Assembly: GCA_964498255.1 (NCBI GenBank)
Contig: CAZCGW010000004.1
Coordinates: forward strand, 1 to 64,000
Reading direction: 5' to 3'
Source of the DNA: Fluviibacter sp964498255
GTDB taxonomy: Bacteria; Pseudomonadota; Gammaproteobacteria; Burkholderiales; Rhodocyclaceae
Length of the DNA stretch: 64,000 nucleotides
Below, one piece after another: positions 42,308-51,530 of the stretch. The notes beneath the pieces are model-generated. The model had not been told where the DNA came from, did no database searches, and worked only from the letters and a program-made list of their open reading frames with translations. The position numbers were made by a program, and so were the translations under genes. The first letter of the stretch is position 1, and the number at the start of each line of letters is the position of its first letter.

Positions 42308-44137
42308 ATGTGCGGCATAGTGGTTGCGGTTGCTCGTAAGAATATCGTTTCGGTGCTGCTCGAAGGCCTGCGTAAGCTGGAATACCGGGGTTACGACTCA
42401 GCGGGCGTTGCCGTCCTCAATGGCGATGGTCTGGTTCGCGTCCGCTCTGCGGGCCGTGTTGCCGATCTGACCACGGAAACCGAGAAACAGCATCTGGCCG
42501 GTGACACCGGGATCGCCCACACCCGTTGGGCCACTCACGGTGCTCCCTGTGAGCGTAATGCCCACCCACACATCTCAAACGGCCTCGCCGTTGTTCACAA
42601 CGGCATCATCGAGAACCACGAAGAGCTGCGCACGGAACTCAAGGCCGCCGGTTACGAATTCACCTCCGACACCGACACGGAAGTGATTGCCCACCTGGTG
42701 CATCAGAATCTAACCGGCGCTCCAGACTTAGTGTCCGCCGTACGTGCTGCCTGCACACGCCTTACCGGCGCCTACGCCATCGGCGTCATCCAGCAAGATA
42801 ATCCGCATGTCGCCATCGTCGCCCGGGAAGGTTCTCCGCTCGTTCTTGGCCTCGCTGATGATGCCAATTATGCCGCCTCTGACACTGCTGCGCTGTTACA
42901 GGTCACCCGCCGCATGGTCTACCTCGAGAACGGCGACGTCGCCGTTCTCACGCCGGATTGCGTCAGCATCACCCGCCAGGATGGTACTCCCGTCACCCGG
43001 GCAGAAACCGAGTCGAAGCTTTCAGCGGATGCCGTAGAACTGGGCACCTATGCCCACTACATGCAAAAAGAAATCTTTGAACAGCCTGCCGCCATCATCA
43101 ACACCCTCGACATGCTCGGTGGTGCCCAGACGGTTCAGGCGGGTTGGTTTGGCTCCGAAGCCGAAAGCATCTTTCAGAACATCGACCGCATTCTCATTCT
43201 GGCCTGTGGTACCAGCTACCATGCCGGCCTCACCGCCCGTTACTGGCTGGAAAGCATTGCCAAGATTCCGGTTAGTGTCGAAGTCGCCAGTGAGTACCGC
43301 TACCGCGATAGCGTCCCGGACCCCAAGACCCTCGTCATCGCCATCTCCCAATCCGGAGAGACTGCTGACACCCTGGCTGCCCTCAAGCATGCCCAGGATC
43401 TGGGTATGCCCCACGCCTTGGCCATCTGTAATGTACCGGAATCGGCCATTGTTCGTGCCTGTCCGCTACGCTTCCTCACCCATGCGGGTCCAGAAATTGG
43501 TGTTGCCTCGACGAAGGCCTTCACCACTCAGTTGGCTGCACTCTATGTGTTGACCCTAGTGCTGGCTAAAGTCAAAAGCACGATCAGCCCGGAGCACCTA
43601 GCAAGCCTCGTCTCTGACCTGCGCCACCTGCCAGCTGCGATCACCTCTGTTCTTGAACTCGAACCCCAGATCAAAGTCTGGGCCAAACAGTTCGCCGACA
43701 AACACCATGCCCTGTTCCTTGGCCGTGGCGTGCATTACCCCATCGCCCTTGAAGGCGCCTTGAAGCTCAAGGAAATTACCTATATCCACGCCGAAGCCTA
43801 TGCTGCCGGCGAACTCAAGCATGGCCCACTGGCGCTCGTCGATAAAGACATGCCGGTGATCTCCGTTGCTCCCAACAACCAGCTGCTGGAAAAGCTCAAG
43901 AGCAATCTGCAGGAAGTCAAAGCCCGGGGTGGAGAACTCTTTGTGCTGGCTGATGCCAACACCGGCTTCAAATCGGAAGAGGGCGTCCATGTTATTACCG
44001 TGCCGGATCATGCCGGCAGCTTATCGCCCATCGTCCATACCGTGCCGCTACAACTGCTGTCGTATCACACGGCCTTAGCCAAGGGTACGGATGTGGATAA
44101 ACCGCGGAATCTGGCGAAGTCGGTGACGGTGGAGTGA
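42308..44137 (+). CDS. glmS: Glutamine-fructose-6-phosphate aminotransferase
   Basis: A 609-residue enzyme making glucosamine 6-phosphate, first step to UDP-GlcNAc for peptidoglycan and LPS. Cys2 after the initiator Met is the glutaminase nucleophile (MCGIVVAV); THGAPCERNAHPH follows. Two SIS sugar-isomerase domains carry ACGTSYHAGL and SQSGETADTLAAL, and the C-terminal LAKSVTVE is canonical. Codon use is richer in C-ending triplets than in neighbours, like ugd. Its TGA overlaps the GTG of the next gene. The leader is too short for the glmS ribozyme of Gram-positives. Confidence 0.97.
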   Translation: MCGIVVAVARKNIVSVLLEGLRKLEYRGYDSAGVAVLNGDGLVRVRSAGRVADLTTETEKQHLAGDTGIAHTRWATHGAPCERNAHPHISNGLAVVHNGIIENHEELRTELKAAGYEFTSDTDTEVIAHLVHQNLTGAPDLVSAVRAACTRLTGAYAIGVIQQDNPHVAIVAREGSPLVLGLADDANYAASDTAALLQVTRRMVYLENGDVAVLTPDCVSITRQDGTPVTRAETESKLSADAVELGTYAHYMQKEIFEQPAAIINTLDMLGGAQTVQAGWFGSEAESIFQNIDRILILACGTSYHAGLTARYWLESIAKIPVSVEVASEYRYRDSVPDPKTLVIAISQSGETADTLAALKHAQDLGMPHALAICNVPESAIVRACPLRFLTHAGPEIGVASTKAFTTQLAALYVLTLVLAKVKSTISPEHLASLVSDLRHLPAAITSVLELEPQIKVWAKQFADKHHALFLGRGVHYPIALEGALKLKEITYIHAEAYAAGELKHGPLALVDKDMPVISVAPNNQLLEKLKSNLQEVKARGGELFVLADANTGFKSEEGVHVITVPDHAGSLSPIVHTVPLQLLSYHTALAKGTDVDKPRNLAKSVTVE

Positions 44138-44907
44138 TTCCGGCAGTTGCTCTAGACCTTGTTTACCTGATCGCGTTGGGTGGTGCATTAGGTTTCTTTG
44201 GTGGATTGTTTGGTATCGGTGGCGGGATCATTGCAGTGCCTGTGTTGGCGATTGGGTTCGGTATGAATCAATCGGTGGCTCAGGGGACTTCTCTGTCGAT
44301 GATGGTGCCGATATTGATTGCAGGATTATGGAAGTACAGCCGTAAGCAACCCATTCCTTTGCCAGCGGCCATTTATGCGGCACTTATTGCCTCTTTTACG
44401 ACTTACTTTGTGGCTGAGTTCGCTACGGGGCTTGATCAAACAACGCTTCGAACAGTATTTGCCATTTTTTTGCTGGCGCTCGGAATACAGATGGGTTGGA
44501 AAACGAGCGGACGTTTTGCTGAAAAATCACAAGGTTTGATCAGTGAAAAGCTGATGCCATTGGCTGGCCTATTTGGTGGTGGCAGCATGGGCTTGCTGGG
44601 TGTAGGTGGGGGGCTGATAGCGACCCCTATTCTGACTACGTTGTTCGGTCAACGTCAGGCCGTAGCCCAGAGCATATCTATGGCGTTAGTGACGCCCTGT
44701 GCTGGTGTCGCATTATTAACTTACAACGCGGCAGATGCAGTGGACTGGTGGGTTGGCGTTCCTCTGGCCATCGGTGGATTGGTCACCGTTTCAAAAGGGG
44801 TTTCTCTGGCACATGCACTGCCCGAACAAAAAATGCGGGTCTTGTTTTCAGGGATGTTGGTTGTGACGGCGTTGTTTCTTCTAACTAAACCCTATTGGCT
44901 CGATTAA
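44134..44907 (+). CDS. TauE/SafE family sulfite exporter-like protein
   Basis: A 257-residue membrane protein with about eight helices and the family repeat: GGALGFFGGLFGIGGGIIAVPVL in the first half, GLFGGGSMGLLGVGGGLIATPIL in the second. Members move sulfite, sulfoacetate or other organosulfonates. It starts at GTG 44134, overlapping the glmS stop by four bases, so it is translationally coupled, although its codon use is more AT-tolerant than that of glmS. A strong terminator follows. Confidence 0.87.
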   Translation: MIPAVALDLVYLIALGGALGFFGGLFGIGGGIIAVPVLAIGFGMNQSVAQGTSLSMMVPILIAGLWKYSRKQPIPLPAAIYAALIASFTTYFVAEFATGLDQTTLRTVFAIFLLALGIQMGWKTSGRFAEKSQGLISEKLMPLAGLFGGGSMGLLGVGGGLIATPILTTLFGQRQAVAQSISMALVTPCAGVALLTYNAADAVDWWVGVPLAIGGLVTVSKGVSLAHALPEQKMRVLFSGMLVVTALFLLTKPYWLD

Positions 44908-44934
44908 CTGAATAGGTATTCGCCAGATACCTAA

Positions 44935-44969
44935 CAACAAAGCCGCCTAAATTTTTGGCGGCTTTGTTG
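44935..44969. terminator. Bidirectional terminator between TauE-like gene and OFA carrier
   Basis: CAACAAAGCCGCC and GGCGGCTTTGTTG form a perfect thirteen-base stem around a nine-base loop. The T-rich outer halves serve both strands. A second inverted repeat (TAGGTAT/ATACCTA, 44913-44933) lies just before it. Confidence 0.88.
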
Positions 44970-44984
44970 TGTTGAAGTTATTGA

Positions 44985-46613
44985 TTACTTGAAAAGCAGC
45001 AGGGCTTTCTGCATAGTGATCCACATACCCCAAGCCATGGGTATGGATACGGCGGCCCAGGCCAGTGCAATTTTCCATGAGTGGCTTACTTCATGGGCGA
45101 TAGCGGCGACATCGGAGACGAAGTGTTCGTGAGTATCGTCGGCAATCTTCTTCTCTTCGGCGACTTCTTTCTTACTCATGTGGAGCTCTTCAGAAACCGG
45201 ACGCACCAACCAGTTGGCGATGAAACCAATAATTAGCAGCGCTGAAAGAATGTACATGGTGATGTTGTAGGCATCGGCACGTGCAACACCATGGGCGAGT
45301 TGATATTCACGCAGGTAGTTAACGATCACGGGGCCAAAGATACCGGCGGCCGACCAGGCGGTGAGCAGTCGACCGTGGATGGCGCCCACAAATTTGGTGC
45401 CGAACATATCAGCCAGATACGCAGGTACGGTAGCGAAGGAACCGCCGTACATCGACAGAATGACGCACATGAAGATAACGAACAGGGCGAGGCTGGCGCT
45501 ACCGGCGGTGCTCGGGATAGCCGCATACATAGCGAAGCCGAGAAGGAAGAAGGTAGCGTAGGTTGCTTTGCGGCCGATCTTGTCTGAGAGCGAGGCCCAG
45601 AAGAAACGACCGACAATATTGAACAGCGAGAGCAGGCCGGTGAAACCTGCAGCGATGGCGGCGATCGAGGTCTTTTGAGCAGTGCTGAGTTCGTTGAACG
45701 CCAGATCAATGCCGATCAGTTTGCCTGCGAAAACCTCCTGCAACATCGGCGAGGCCATGCCGATAATACCGATACCGGCGGTCACGTTGACGCACAGAAC
45801 CACCCAGACCAGCCAGAATTGTCGTGTCTTCCAGGCGTGGCTGAGGTGGACGTGATGCTGCGTGATCATGGCCTTCTTCGAGGGCGGTGGTGGTGTCCAG
45901 CCTGCCGGCTTCCAGCCTTCGGCGGGAATGCGGTAGCCCAGGGCGCCAGAGATCATGAAGACAAAATAAATGGCAGCTAGCACCAGGAAGGTTTCGAATA
46001 CGCCGACAGAGGTGGGCGTTGCGAAGTGCTTCATCAGGAGATCAGCCAATGGTGCACCGATCATGGCGCCACCACCAAAACCCATGATGGCCATGCCGGT
46101 GGCCATGCCGCGACGATCCGGGAACCACTTGATGAGGGTTGATACCGGTGAGATATAACCGAGGCCGAGACCGATGCCGCCGATGATGCCAGAGCCCAGC
46201 CACATAAGCCAAATCTGATGTAATTTGATACCGATGGCCGAAATAACCAGGCCGCCGCACCAGCAGAGCGCTGAAACAAGACCTGCTTTACGGGGACCAA
46301 CACGCTCCAGCCAACCACCCCAGATGGCAGCGGATGAGCCGAGGAATACAAAGAAGAGGGTGTACATCCAGCCCAGCGTGGAGATCTTCCAGTCGCAGTT
46401 GCTGGCAAATAATTCGGTCAGCAGGCTCATTTCAGCCGGGCAGGCAATTGGCGCTGAAATGCCAATGGCGCGGGAAAGAGGGAGCCAGAACACCGAGAAG
46501 CCATAAGCCATACCAATACAAAGGTGGATAGCCAATGCAGCGGGCGGTACGAGCCAGCGATTGAATCCGGGTTTGGCGATGATGCGGCTTTTATCTAACC
46601 AGCCAGTGTTCAT
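44985..46613 (-). CDS. OFA family MFS transporter (oxalate/formate antiporter type)
   Basis: A 542-residue twelve-helix MFS protein of the OxlT/YhjX group. GMAYGFSVFWLPLSRAIG in helix 1, GGIGLGLGYISPVSTLIKWFPDRRGMATGMAIMGFG in helices 4-5 and WASLSDKIGRKATY in the middle loop are typical. A hydrophilic insert (PPPPSKKAMITQHHVHLSHAWK) links the halves, and an acidic C-terminal loop precedes one extra helix. Relatives carry oxalate, formate, pyruvate or other monocarboxylates; substrate not determined. No oxalate-degrading genes are nearby. Confidence 0.87.
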   Translation of the reverse strand: MNTGWLDKSRIIAKPGFNRWLVPPAALAIHLCIGMAYGFSVFWLPLSRAIGISAPIACPAEMSLLTELFASNCDWKISTLGWMYTLFFVFLGSSAAIWGGWLERVGPRKAGLVSALCWCGGLVISAIGIKLHQIWLMWLGSGIIGGIGLGLGYISPVSTLIKWFPDRRGMATGMAIMGFGGGAMIGAPLADLLMKHFATPTSVGVFETFLVLAAIYFVFMISGALGYRIPAEGWKPAGWTPPPPSKKAMITQHHVHLSHAWKTRQFWLVWVVLCVNVTAGIGIIGMASPMLQEVFAGKLIGIDLAFNELSTAQKTSIAAIAAGFTGLLSLFNIVGRFFWASLSDKIGRKATYATFFLLGFAMYAAIPSTAGSASLALFVIFMCVILSMYGGSFATVPAYLADMFGTKFVGAIHGRLLTAWSAAGIFGPVIVNYLREYQLAHGVARADAYNITMYILSALLIIGFIANWLVRPVSEELHMSKKEVAEEKKIADDTHEHFVSDVAAIAHEVSHSWKIALAWAAVSIPMAWGMWITMQKALLLFK

Positions 46614-46695
46614 GATTGAAATAATCCGTGAGAGTTGTTAAGACGTTGAGGAGAATCGGTTTTCTGGAGAAGCCGGGGTGCTATTTTAGCGAAAC

Positions 46696-49578
46696 TTAAA
46701 GGGAAGACTTTCTTTTGCTGGGTGCTTTGGATTTAGCCGCTTTAACGGGTTCCGCGGCAGCGTTCTTAAGCACCTGCTTGAGGAAGTGTGCAGTGTGACT
46801 GCCTTTTACTTCGGCAACGGCTTCCGGTGTGCCTTCCGCAATGATGCGTCCGCCGCCGGCACCACCTTCTGGCCCAAGATCAATGACCCAATCGGCAGTC
46901 TTGATGACATCCAGGTTATGTTCGATGACCACCACGCTGTTGCCATGCTCGGTAAGGCGATGCAGCACGCCGAGTAGCAAGCGGATGTCCTGGAAGTGAA
47001 GGCCGGTAGTGGGTTCATCCAGAATGTAAAGGGTGCGGCCGGTGTCGCGCTTGGACAATTCCAGCGATAGTTTGACGCGCTGTGCTTCGCCGCCCGATAG
47101 CGTGGTGGCGGATTGACCCAGCTGGATGTAGCCTAAACCGACATCCATGAGGGTTTTGAGTTTGCGAGCAACGGTGGGTACGGCACTAAAAAATTCCAGA
47201 GCGTTTTCCACGGTCATCTCAAGAATCTCGTGGATGTTTTTGCCCTTATACTGAATTTCCAGTGTTTCGCGGTTGTAACGTTTGCCATGGCAGACATCAC
47301 AAGGTACATACACATCCGGCAGGAAGTGCATTTCCACTTTGATGACGCCATCGCCTTGGCATGCCTCACAGCGGCCGCCGCGAACGTTGAACGAAAAACG
47401 ACCCGGTTCGTAACCACGGGTGCGGGATTCCGGTACGCTAGAAAAAAGTTCGCGTATCGGCGTTAATAAACCGGTATAGGTGGCTGGGTTGGAGCGTGGT
47501 GTGCGACCGATGGGGCTTTGGTCGACGTTAATGACTTTGTCGATCTGATCAAGCCCGGTGAGATCTTCGTAAGGTGCTGGATCCAGACTGCTGCCATAGA
47601 GGTGTTTGGCACAGACAGCGTAAAGCGTGTCGTTGATGAGCGTTGATTTGCCTGAACCGGAAACGCCGGTAATGCAGGTAAACAGGCCGAGTGGTATCGT
47701 GAGATCCGTACCGCGTAGATTATTGCCCGTGGCATTTTTCAGTTGCAGTACGCGCTCTGGGTCAGGTGCTTTGCGGGTGCCGGGCACCTTGATGGCTTCG
47801 CGACCGGATAGAAACGCTCCTGTCATGGAGTCCGGGTTTTCTAGGATTTGCTTGGGCGTACCTTCAGCCACAATACGGCCGCCATGTACGCCAGCGCCTG
47901 GGCCCATATCCACAACGTAATCCGCCATACGAATGGCGTCTTCATCATGCTCAACGACGATGACAGTGTTGCCTAGGTCGCGTAGATGTTTCAGTGTGCC
48001 CAGCAGGCGATCATTGTCGCGCTGATGCAGACCAATAGACGGTTCATCGAGTACGTACATGACGCCGGTGAGGCCTGAGCCGATTTGTGACGCGAGCCGA
48101 ATACGTTGTGCTTCGCCCCCGGAAAGGGTGTCGGCTGAACGTTCCAGGGAAAGATAGTCCAACCCTACGTTGATGAGGAATTCAAGACGCGCTGTGATTT
48201 CCTTGAGAATCTTTTCGGCAACCTGGGCGCGGTGGCCTTGAAGCTTGAGGCTGTTGAAGTAGTCGCGACAATCGCGCAGCGGTAAACGGCTGATTTCGTA
48301 AAGCGTGCGTTCACCTACCTGTACATAGCGGGCTTCTTTACGTAAACGCGCACCTTCACAGGAGGGGCATACCGTGTCGCTTACATATTTAGCGAGCTCT
48401 TCACGCACGGTCGAGGAATCGGTTTCGCGATAACGGCGCTCGAGATTGGGAATGATGCCTTCGAAGGTGTGTTCACGTACTGTTAACTTGCCGCGTTCAT
48501 TCATGTACTGGAAGGGCAGGCTTTCTTCACCCGAGCCATAGAGAATGATCTGGCGCGTTTCTTCCGGTAGCTCGTTAAAGGGCGTGGTGACATCAAAGCC
48601 GTAGTACTCGCCCAGTGCAATAACCATCTGGAAGTAGAATTGATTACGGCGATCCCAACCGCGAATAGCGCCAGAAGACAATGACAGTTCCGGGTGGGCA
48701 ACAACGCGTTTGGAGTCGAAGAACTGGATCACGCCTAGGCCATCACATTTAGGGCAGGCACCCATCGGGTTGTTAAACGAGAAGATACGAGGCTCTAGCT
48801 CCTGTAGCGCGAAGTTACAGTGCGGACAGGAAAAGCGGGCCGAGAAGAGATGCTCTTCCTGCGTGTCCATGTTCAGCGCAATCGCGCGGCCGTCTGCGTG
48901 GCGAAGTGCTACTTCAAAACTTTCAGCCAGGCGTTGGCGGGTGTCTTCACGAACCTTCAGGCGATCAATGACAACGTCAATGTCGTGTTTCTTATTCTTG
49001 TCGAGCTTGGGGAGCGCATCTATTTCGTGAATCTCGCCATCAATCCGCAGACGCACAAAACCTTGTGCGCGTAGTTCGGCGAAGAGTTCCTGTTGTTCGC
49101 CTTTGCGGTTGGCTACAACGGGCGCTAAGATCATGAGCTTGGTTTCTTCCGGCATGGCCAGTACATGGTCAACCATCTGTGAAACGGTTTGTGCCTGCAG
49201 CGGTAGATGATGCTCTGGGCAGTAGGGCGTGCCAGCACGGGCAAAGAGCAGGCGCAGGTAATCATGAATTTCGGTGACGGTGCCGACGGTAGAGCGCGGG
49301 TTGTGGCTGGTGGCTTTCTGCTCGATCGAAATCGCAGGGGAGAGGCCTTCAATCAGATCGACATCCGGCTTTTCCATGAGTTGCAGGAATTGACGGGCGT
49401 AGGCCGAGAGGCTTTCCACATAACGGCGTTGACCTTCGGCATAGAGCGTATCAAATGCAAGCGAACTTTTACCGGAGCCCGAAAGGCCGGTAATAACGAT
49501 CAACTTGTGACGTGGTAGGTCCAGGCTGATGTTTTGAAGGTTGTGCGTGCGTGCACCGCGAATGCGGATGTCGTCCAT
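46696..49578 (-). CDS. uvrA: Excinuclease ABC subunit A
   Basis: A 960-residue damage-recognition ATPase of nucleotide excision repair, acting as a dimer with UvrB. Walker A motifs are GLSGSGKSSL at 31-40 and GVSGSGKSTL in the second half. Zinc modules are CPHC...CPKC and CEAC...CDVC. The signature LSGGEAQRI/LSGGEAQRV occurs twice. The last 25 residues are a lysine-rich tail. Length matches (940 in E. coli). It is divergent from an MFS gene that is followed by ssb. I see no clear LexA box in the 151-base divergent region. Confidence 0.98.
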   Translation of the reverse strand: MDDIRIRGARTHNLQNISLDLPRHKLIVITGLSGSGKSSLAFDTLYAEGQRRYVESLSAYARQFLQLMEKPDVDLIEGLSPAISIEQKATSHNPRSTVGTVTEIHDYLRLLFARAGTPYCPEHHLPLQAQTVSQMVDHVLAMPEETKLMILAPVVANRKGEQQELFAELRAQGFVRLRIDGEIHEIDALPKLDKNKKHDIDVVIDRLKVREDTRQRLAESFEVALRHADGRAIALNMDTQEEHLFSARFSCPHCNFALQELEPRIFSFNNPMGACPKCDGLGVIQFFDSKRVVAHPELSLSSGAIRGWDRRNQFYFQMVIALGEYYGFDVTTPFNELPEETRQIILYGSGEESLPFQYMNERGKLTVREHTFEGIIPNLERRYRETDSSTVREELAKYVSDTVCPSCEGARLRKEARYVQVGERTLYEISRLPLRDCRDYFNSLKLQGHRAQVAEKILKEITARLEFLINVGLDYLSLERSADTLSGGEAQRIRLASQIGSGLTGVMYVLDEPSIGLHQRDNDRLLGTLKHLRDLGNTVIVVEHDEDAIRMADYVVDMGPGAGVHGGRIVAEGTPKQILENPDSMTGAFLSGREAIKVPGTRKAPDPERVLQLKNATGNNLRGTDLTIPLGLFTCITGVSGSGKSTLINDTLYAVCAKHLYGSSLDPAPYEDLTGLDQIDKVINVDQSPIGRTPRSNPATYTGLLTPIRELFSSVPESRTRGYEPGRFSFNVRGGRCEACQGDGVIKVEMHFLPDVYVPCDVCHGKRYNRETLEIQYKGKNIHEILEMTVENALEFFSAVPTVARKLKTLMDVGLGYIQLGQSATTLSGGEAQRVKLSLELSKRDTGRTLYILDEPTTGLHFQDIRLLLGVLHRLTEHGNSVVVIEHNLDVIKTADWVIDLGPEGGAGGGRIIAEGTPEAVAEVKGSHTAHFLKQVLKNAAAEPVKAAKSKAPSKRKSSL

Positions 49579-49729
49579 GTGGAATTCCGGTCTTTGAAAG
49601 CGTTAAGGCCCCGGTAAAACGCAGGCCAACTGGTAATATTACGCGGCTGTGTTTGTGCGCCGCAACCGGTGCGCCATTTATTTTTAGATTTCCTATGAAC
49701 TGCCCCTGAAATGGGCGCTTTCAGACCCT

Positions 49730-50947
49730 ATGTCACGTACTGATTCTCCTGTTAAAGAACCGATGCTGCCAGAAGAGCGCCGCGCTGCGCTGGGCTTGGC
49801 CGCTATCTTCGCGCTGCGGATGCTGGGTTTGTTCATTGTGTTGCCGGTATTTGCGGTAGCAGCGCGCGATCTAACAGGCGGGCAGGATGTTGCTGCCATT
49901 GGCTTGGCGCTTGGCGCTTACGGTCTAACGCAGGCCTGTTTGCAGCTGCCTTTTGGCATTCTGGCCGACCACTGGGGGCGTAAGCCGGTGATCGCTTGCG
50001 GTCTTGTATTGTTTCTGGCGGGAAGCATTATTTGCGCGCTGGCCGATTCGGTGTCATCCATGACCATCGGTCGTATGTTGCAAGGGAGTGGCGCTATTTC
50101 GGCGGCGATTACCGCGCTCGTGGCTGATTTGACCCGCGATAGCCAGCGGAGCAAGGCAATGGCAATGATCGGCGGATCAATCGCTTTGATGTTTGCCTTG
50201 TCTTTGGCGGTGGCGCCGGTGATTTATGGCTGGGTTGGTCTGAGCGGTATTTTCTGGGTGACGTGTGCGCTGGGTTTGGCTGCCTTCTGGGCGCTCTTCC
50301 GCTTGGTGCCCCCAGCGCCAACGCTTCCAGGTGTGGTGCCCGGTACCTTTCGTCAGGTATTGCTTGAGCCGCGACTCATTCGGTTGAATCTCGGGGTTTT
50401 TATCCTGCATGCGATTCAGATTGCCATGTGGGTTGCCGTGCCGGCACTGCTGATCCAGTTGGCAGGGTTGCCGTTGCAGAATCACTGGATGATTTATGTG
50501 CCTGCGGTGGTGGCCTCGTTCTTTGTGCTGTGGCCCGCCATGATGCAAGCCGAACGTCATAAACGGATGGCGCAGGTTTTTGCTTTTGCCGTTGCGCTGA
50601 TTGGCGTAGTTCAGATGGGTTTTGTGGCGTTGTTTGGTGCAGGAATTGATAGCCAATTTGTCGCAACTGCAGCGATCTTGTTGCTAATTGCGCTCTTCTT
50701 TACGGGATTTAACATTCTAGAAGCCTTGCAGCCTTCGTTGATATCACGCATTGCGCCGCCTACGGGTAAAGCGCGTGCTTTGGGTATTTACAACACGCTA
50801 CAGTCGCTCGGTCTGTTTTCAGGCGGGGCGCTGGGAGGCTGGTTGTTACAAACTGGCGGCTATGTGGCAGTTTTTACAGGTTGTGGTGTGCTGGCCTTGA
50901 TCTGGTTCGTAATTTTACTGAAGTGGCCGGCACGAGTTCCCGCATAA
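49730..50947 (+). CDS. MFS transporter
   Basis: A 405-residue twelve-helix MFS protein. FALRMLGLFIVLPVFAVAARDL in helix 1 and FGILADHWGRKPVIACG in loop 2-3 place it near YajR-like drug-efflux carriers, but without the extra C-terminal domain of E. coli YajR. Its position between uvrA and ssb is conserved in betaproteobacteria. Substrate unknown. Confidence 0.88.
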   Translation: MSRTDSPVKEPMLPEERRAALGLAAIFALRMLGLFIVLPVFAVAARDLTGGQDVAAIGLALGAYGLTQACLQLPFGILADHWGRKPVIACGLVLFLAGSIICALADSVSSMTIGRMLQGSGAISAAITALVADLTRDSQRSKAMAMIGGSIALMFALSLAVAPVIYGWVGLSGIFWVTCALGLAAFWALFRLVPPAPTLPGVVPGTFRQVLLEPRLIRLNLGVFILHAIQIAMWVAVPALLIQLAGLPLQNHWMIYVPAVVASFFVLWPAMMQAERHKRMAQVFAFAVALIGVVQMGFVALFGAGIDSQFVATAAILLLIALFFTGFNILEALQPSLISRIAPPTGKARALGIYNTLQSLGLFSGGALGGWLLQTGGYVAVFTGCGVLALIWFVILLKWPARVPA

Positions 50948-51021
50948 GCGCTGGCGTGTTATTCTGCTGACTCGGTAAGCCATCTTTTTGGCCGCTACAC
51001 TCGTTAACTCTGGAGACTCTT

Positions 51022-51477
51022 ATGGCATCGCTAAATAAAGTAATTCTCATCGGCAACCTGGGTGCAGACCCGGAGACCCGTTACACAACTTCTGGCGATG
51101 CTGTTTGTAATATCCGCCTGGCAACCACTGATACGTGGCGCGACAAAGCCAGTGGCGAGCAGCGTGAATCGACTGAGTGGCACCGCGTGGTGTTCTACCG
51201 TCGTCTGGCTGAAATTGCCGGTCAATATCTCAAAAAGGGTTCGCAGGTCTATATCGAAGGCCGTATCAAGACCCGTAAGTGGCAAGATAAAGACGGTCAG
51301 GAACGCTACACGACCGAAGTTGAAGCCACTGAAATGAAAATGCTGGGTCGCCGTGAAGGTCAGGGTGAGCCTGTAAGCCGTGATGATCCATTTGCGCCAG
51401 CTTCGGCGGGTGGCAATAATGCGAGCCGTCGTCCGCCTGCCAATGTGGCCGATCTGGATGACGATATTCCGTTTTAA
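51022..51477 (+). CDS. ssb: Single-stranded DNA-binding protein
   Basis: A 151-residue SSB. The OB-fold begins MASLNKVILIGNLGADPETRYT; WHRVVFYRRLAEIAGQYLKKGSQVYIEGRIKTRKW follows. A glycine/proline-rich linker leads to the conserved acidic tip DLDDDIPF that recruits repair and replication partners. TGGAGA precedes the ATG. Placed 74 bases after the MFS gene, near uvrA as in most proteobacteria. Confidence 0.98.
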   Translation: MASLNKVILIGNLGADPETRYTTSGDAVCNIRLATTDTWRDKASGEQRESTEWHRVVFYRRLAEIAGQYLKKGSQVYIEGRIKTRKWQDKDGQERYTTEVEATEMKMLGRREGQGEPVSRDDPFAPASAGGNNASRRPPANVADLDDDIPF

Positions 51478-51530
51478 TCGCTAGGCGATTTTCGACGTTG
51501 GTGTTTTGGATTTGGTTGTAGGAGTCAGAT

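Noticed and set aside
49579..49729. LexA (SOS) box between uvrA and the MFS gene
   Set aside because: No CTGT-N8-ACAG-like site is present in the divergent region, nor just before ssb.
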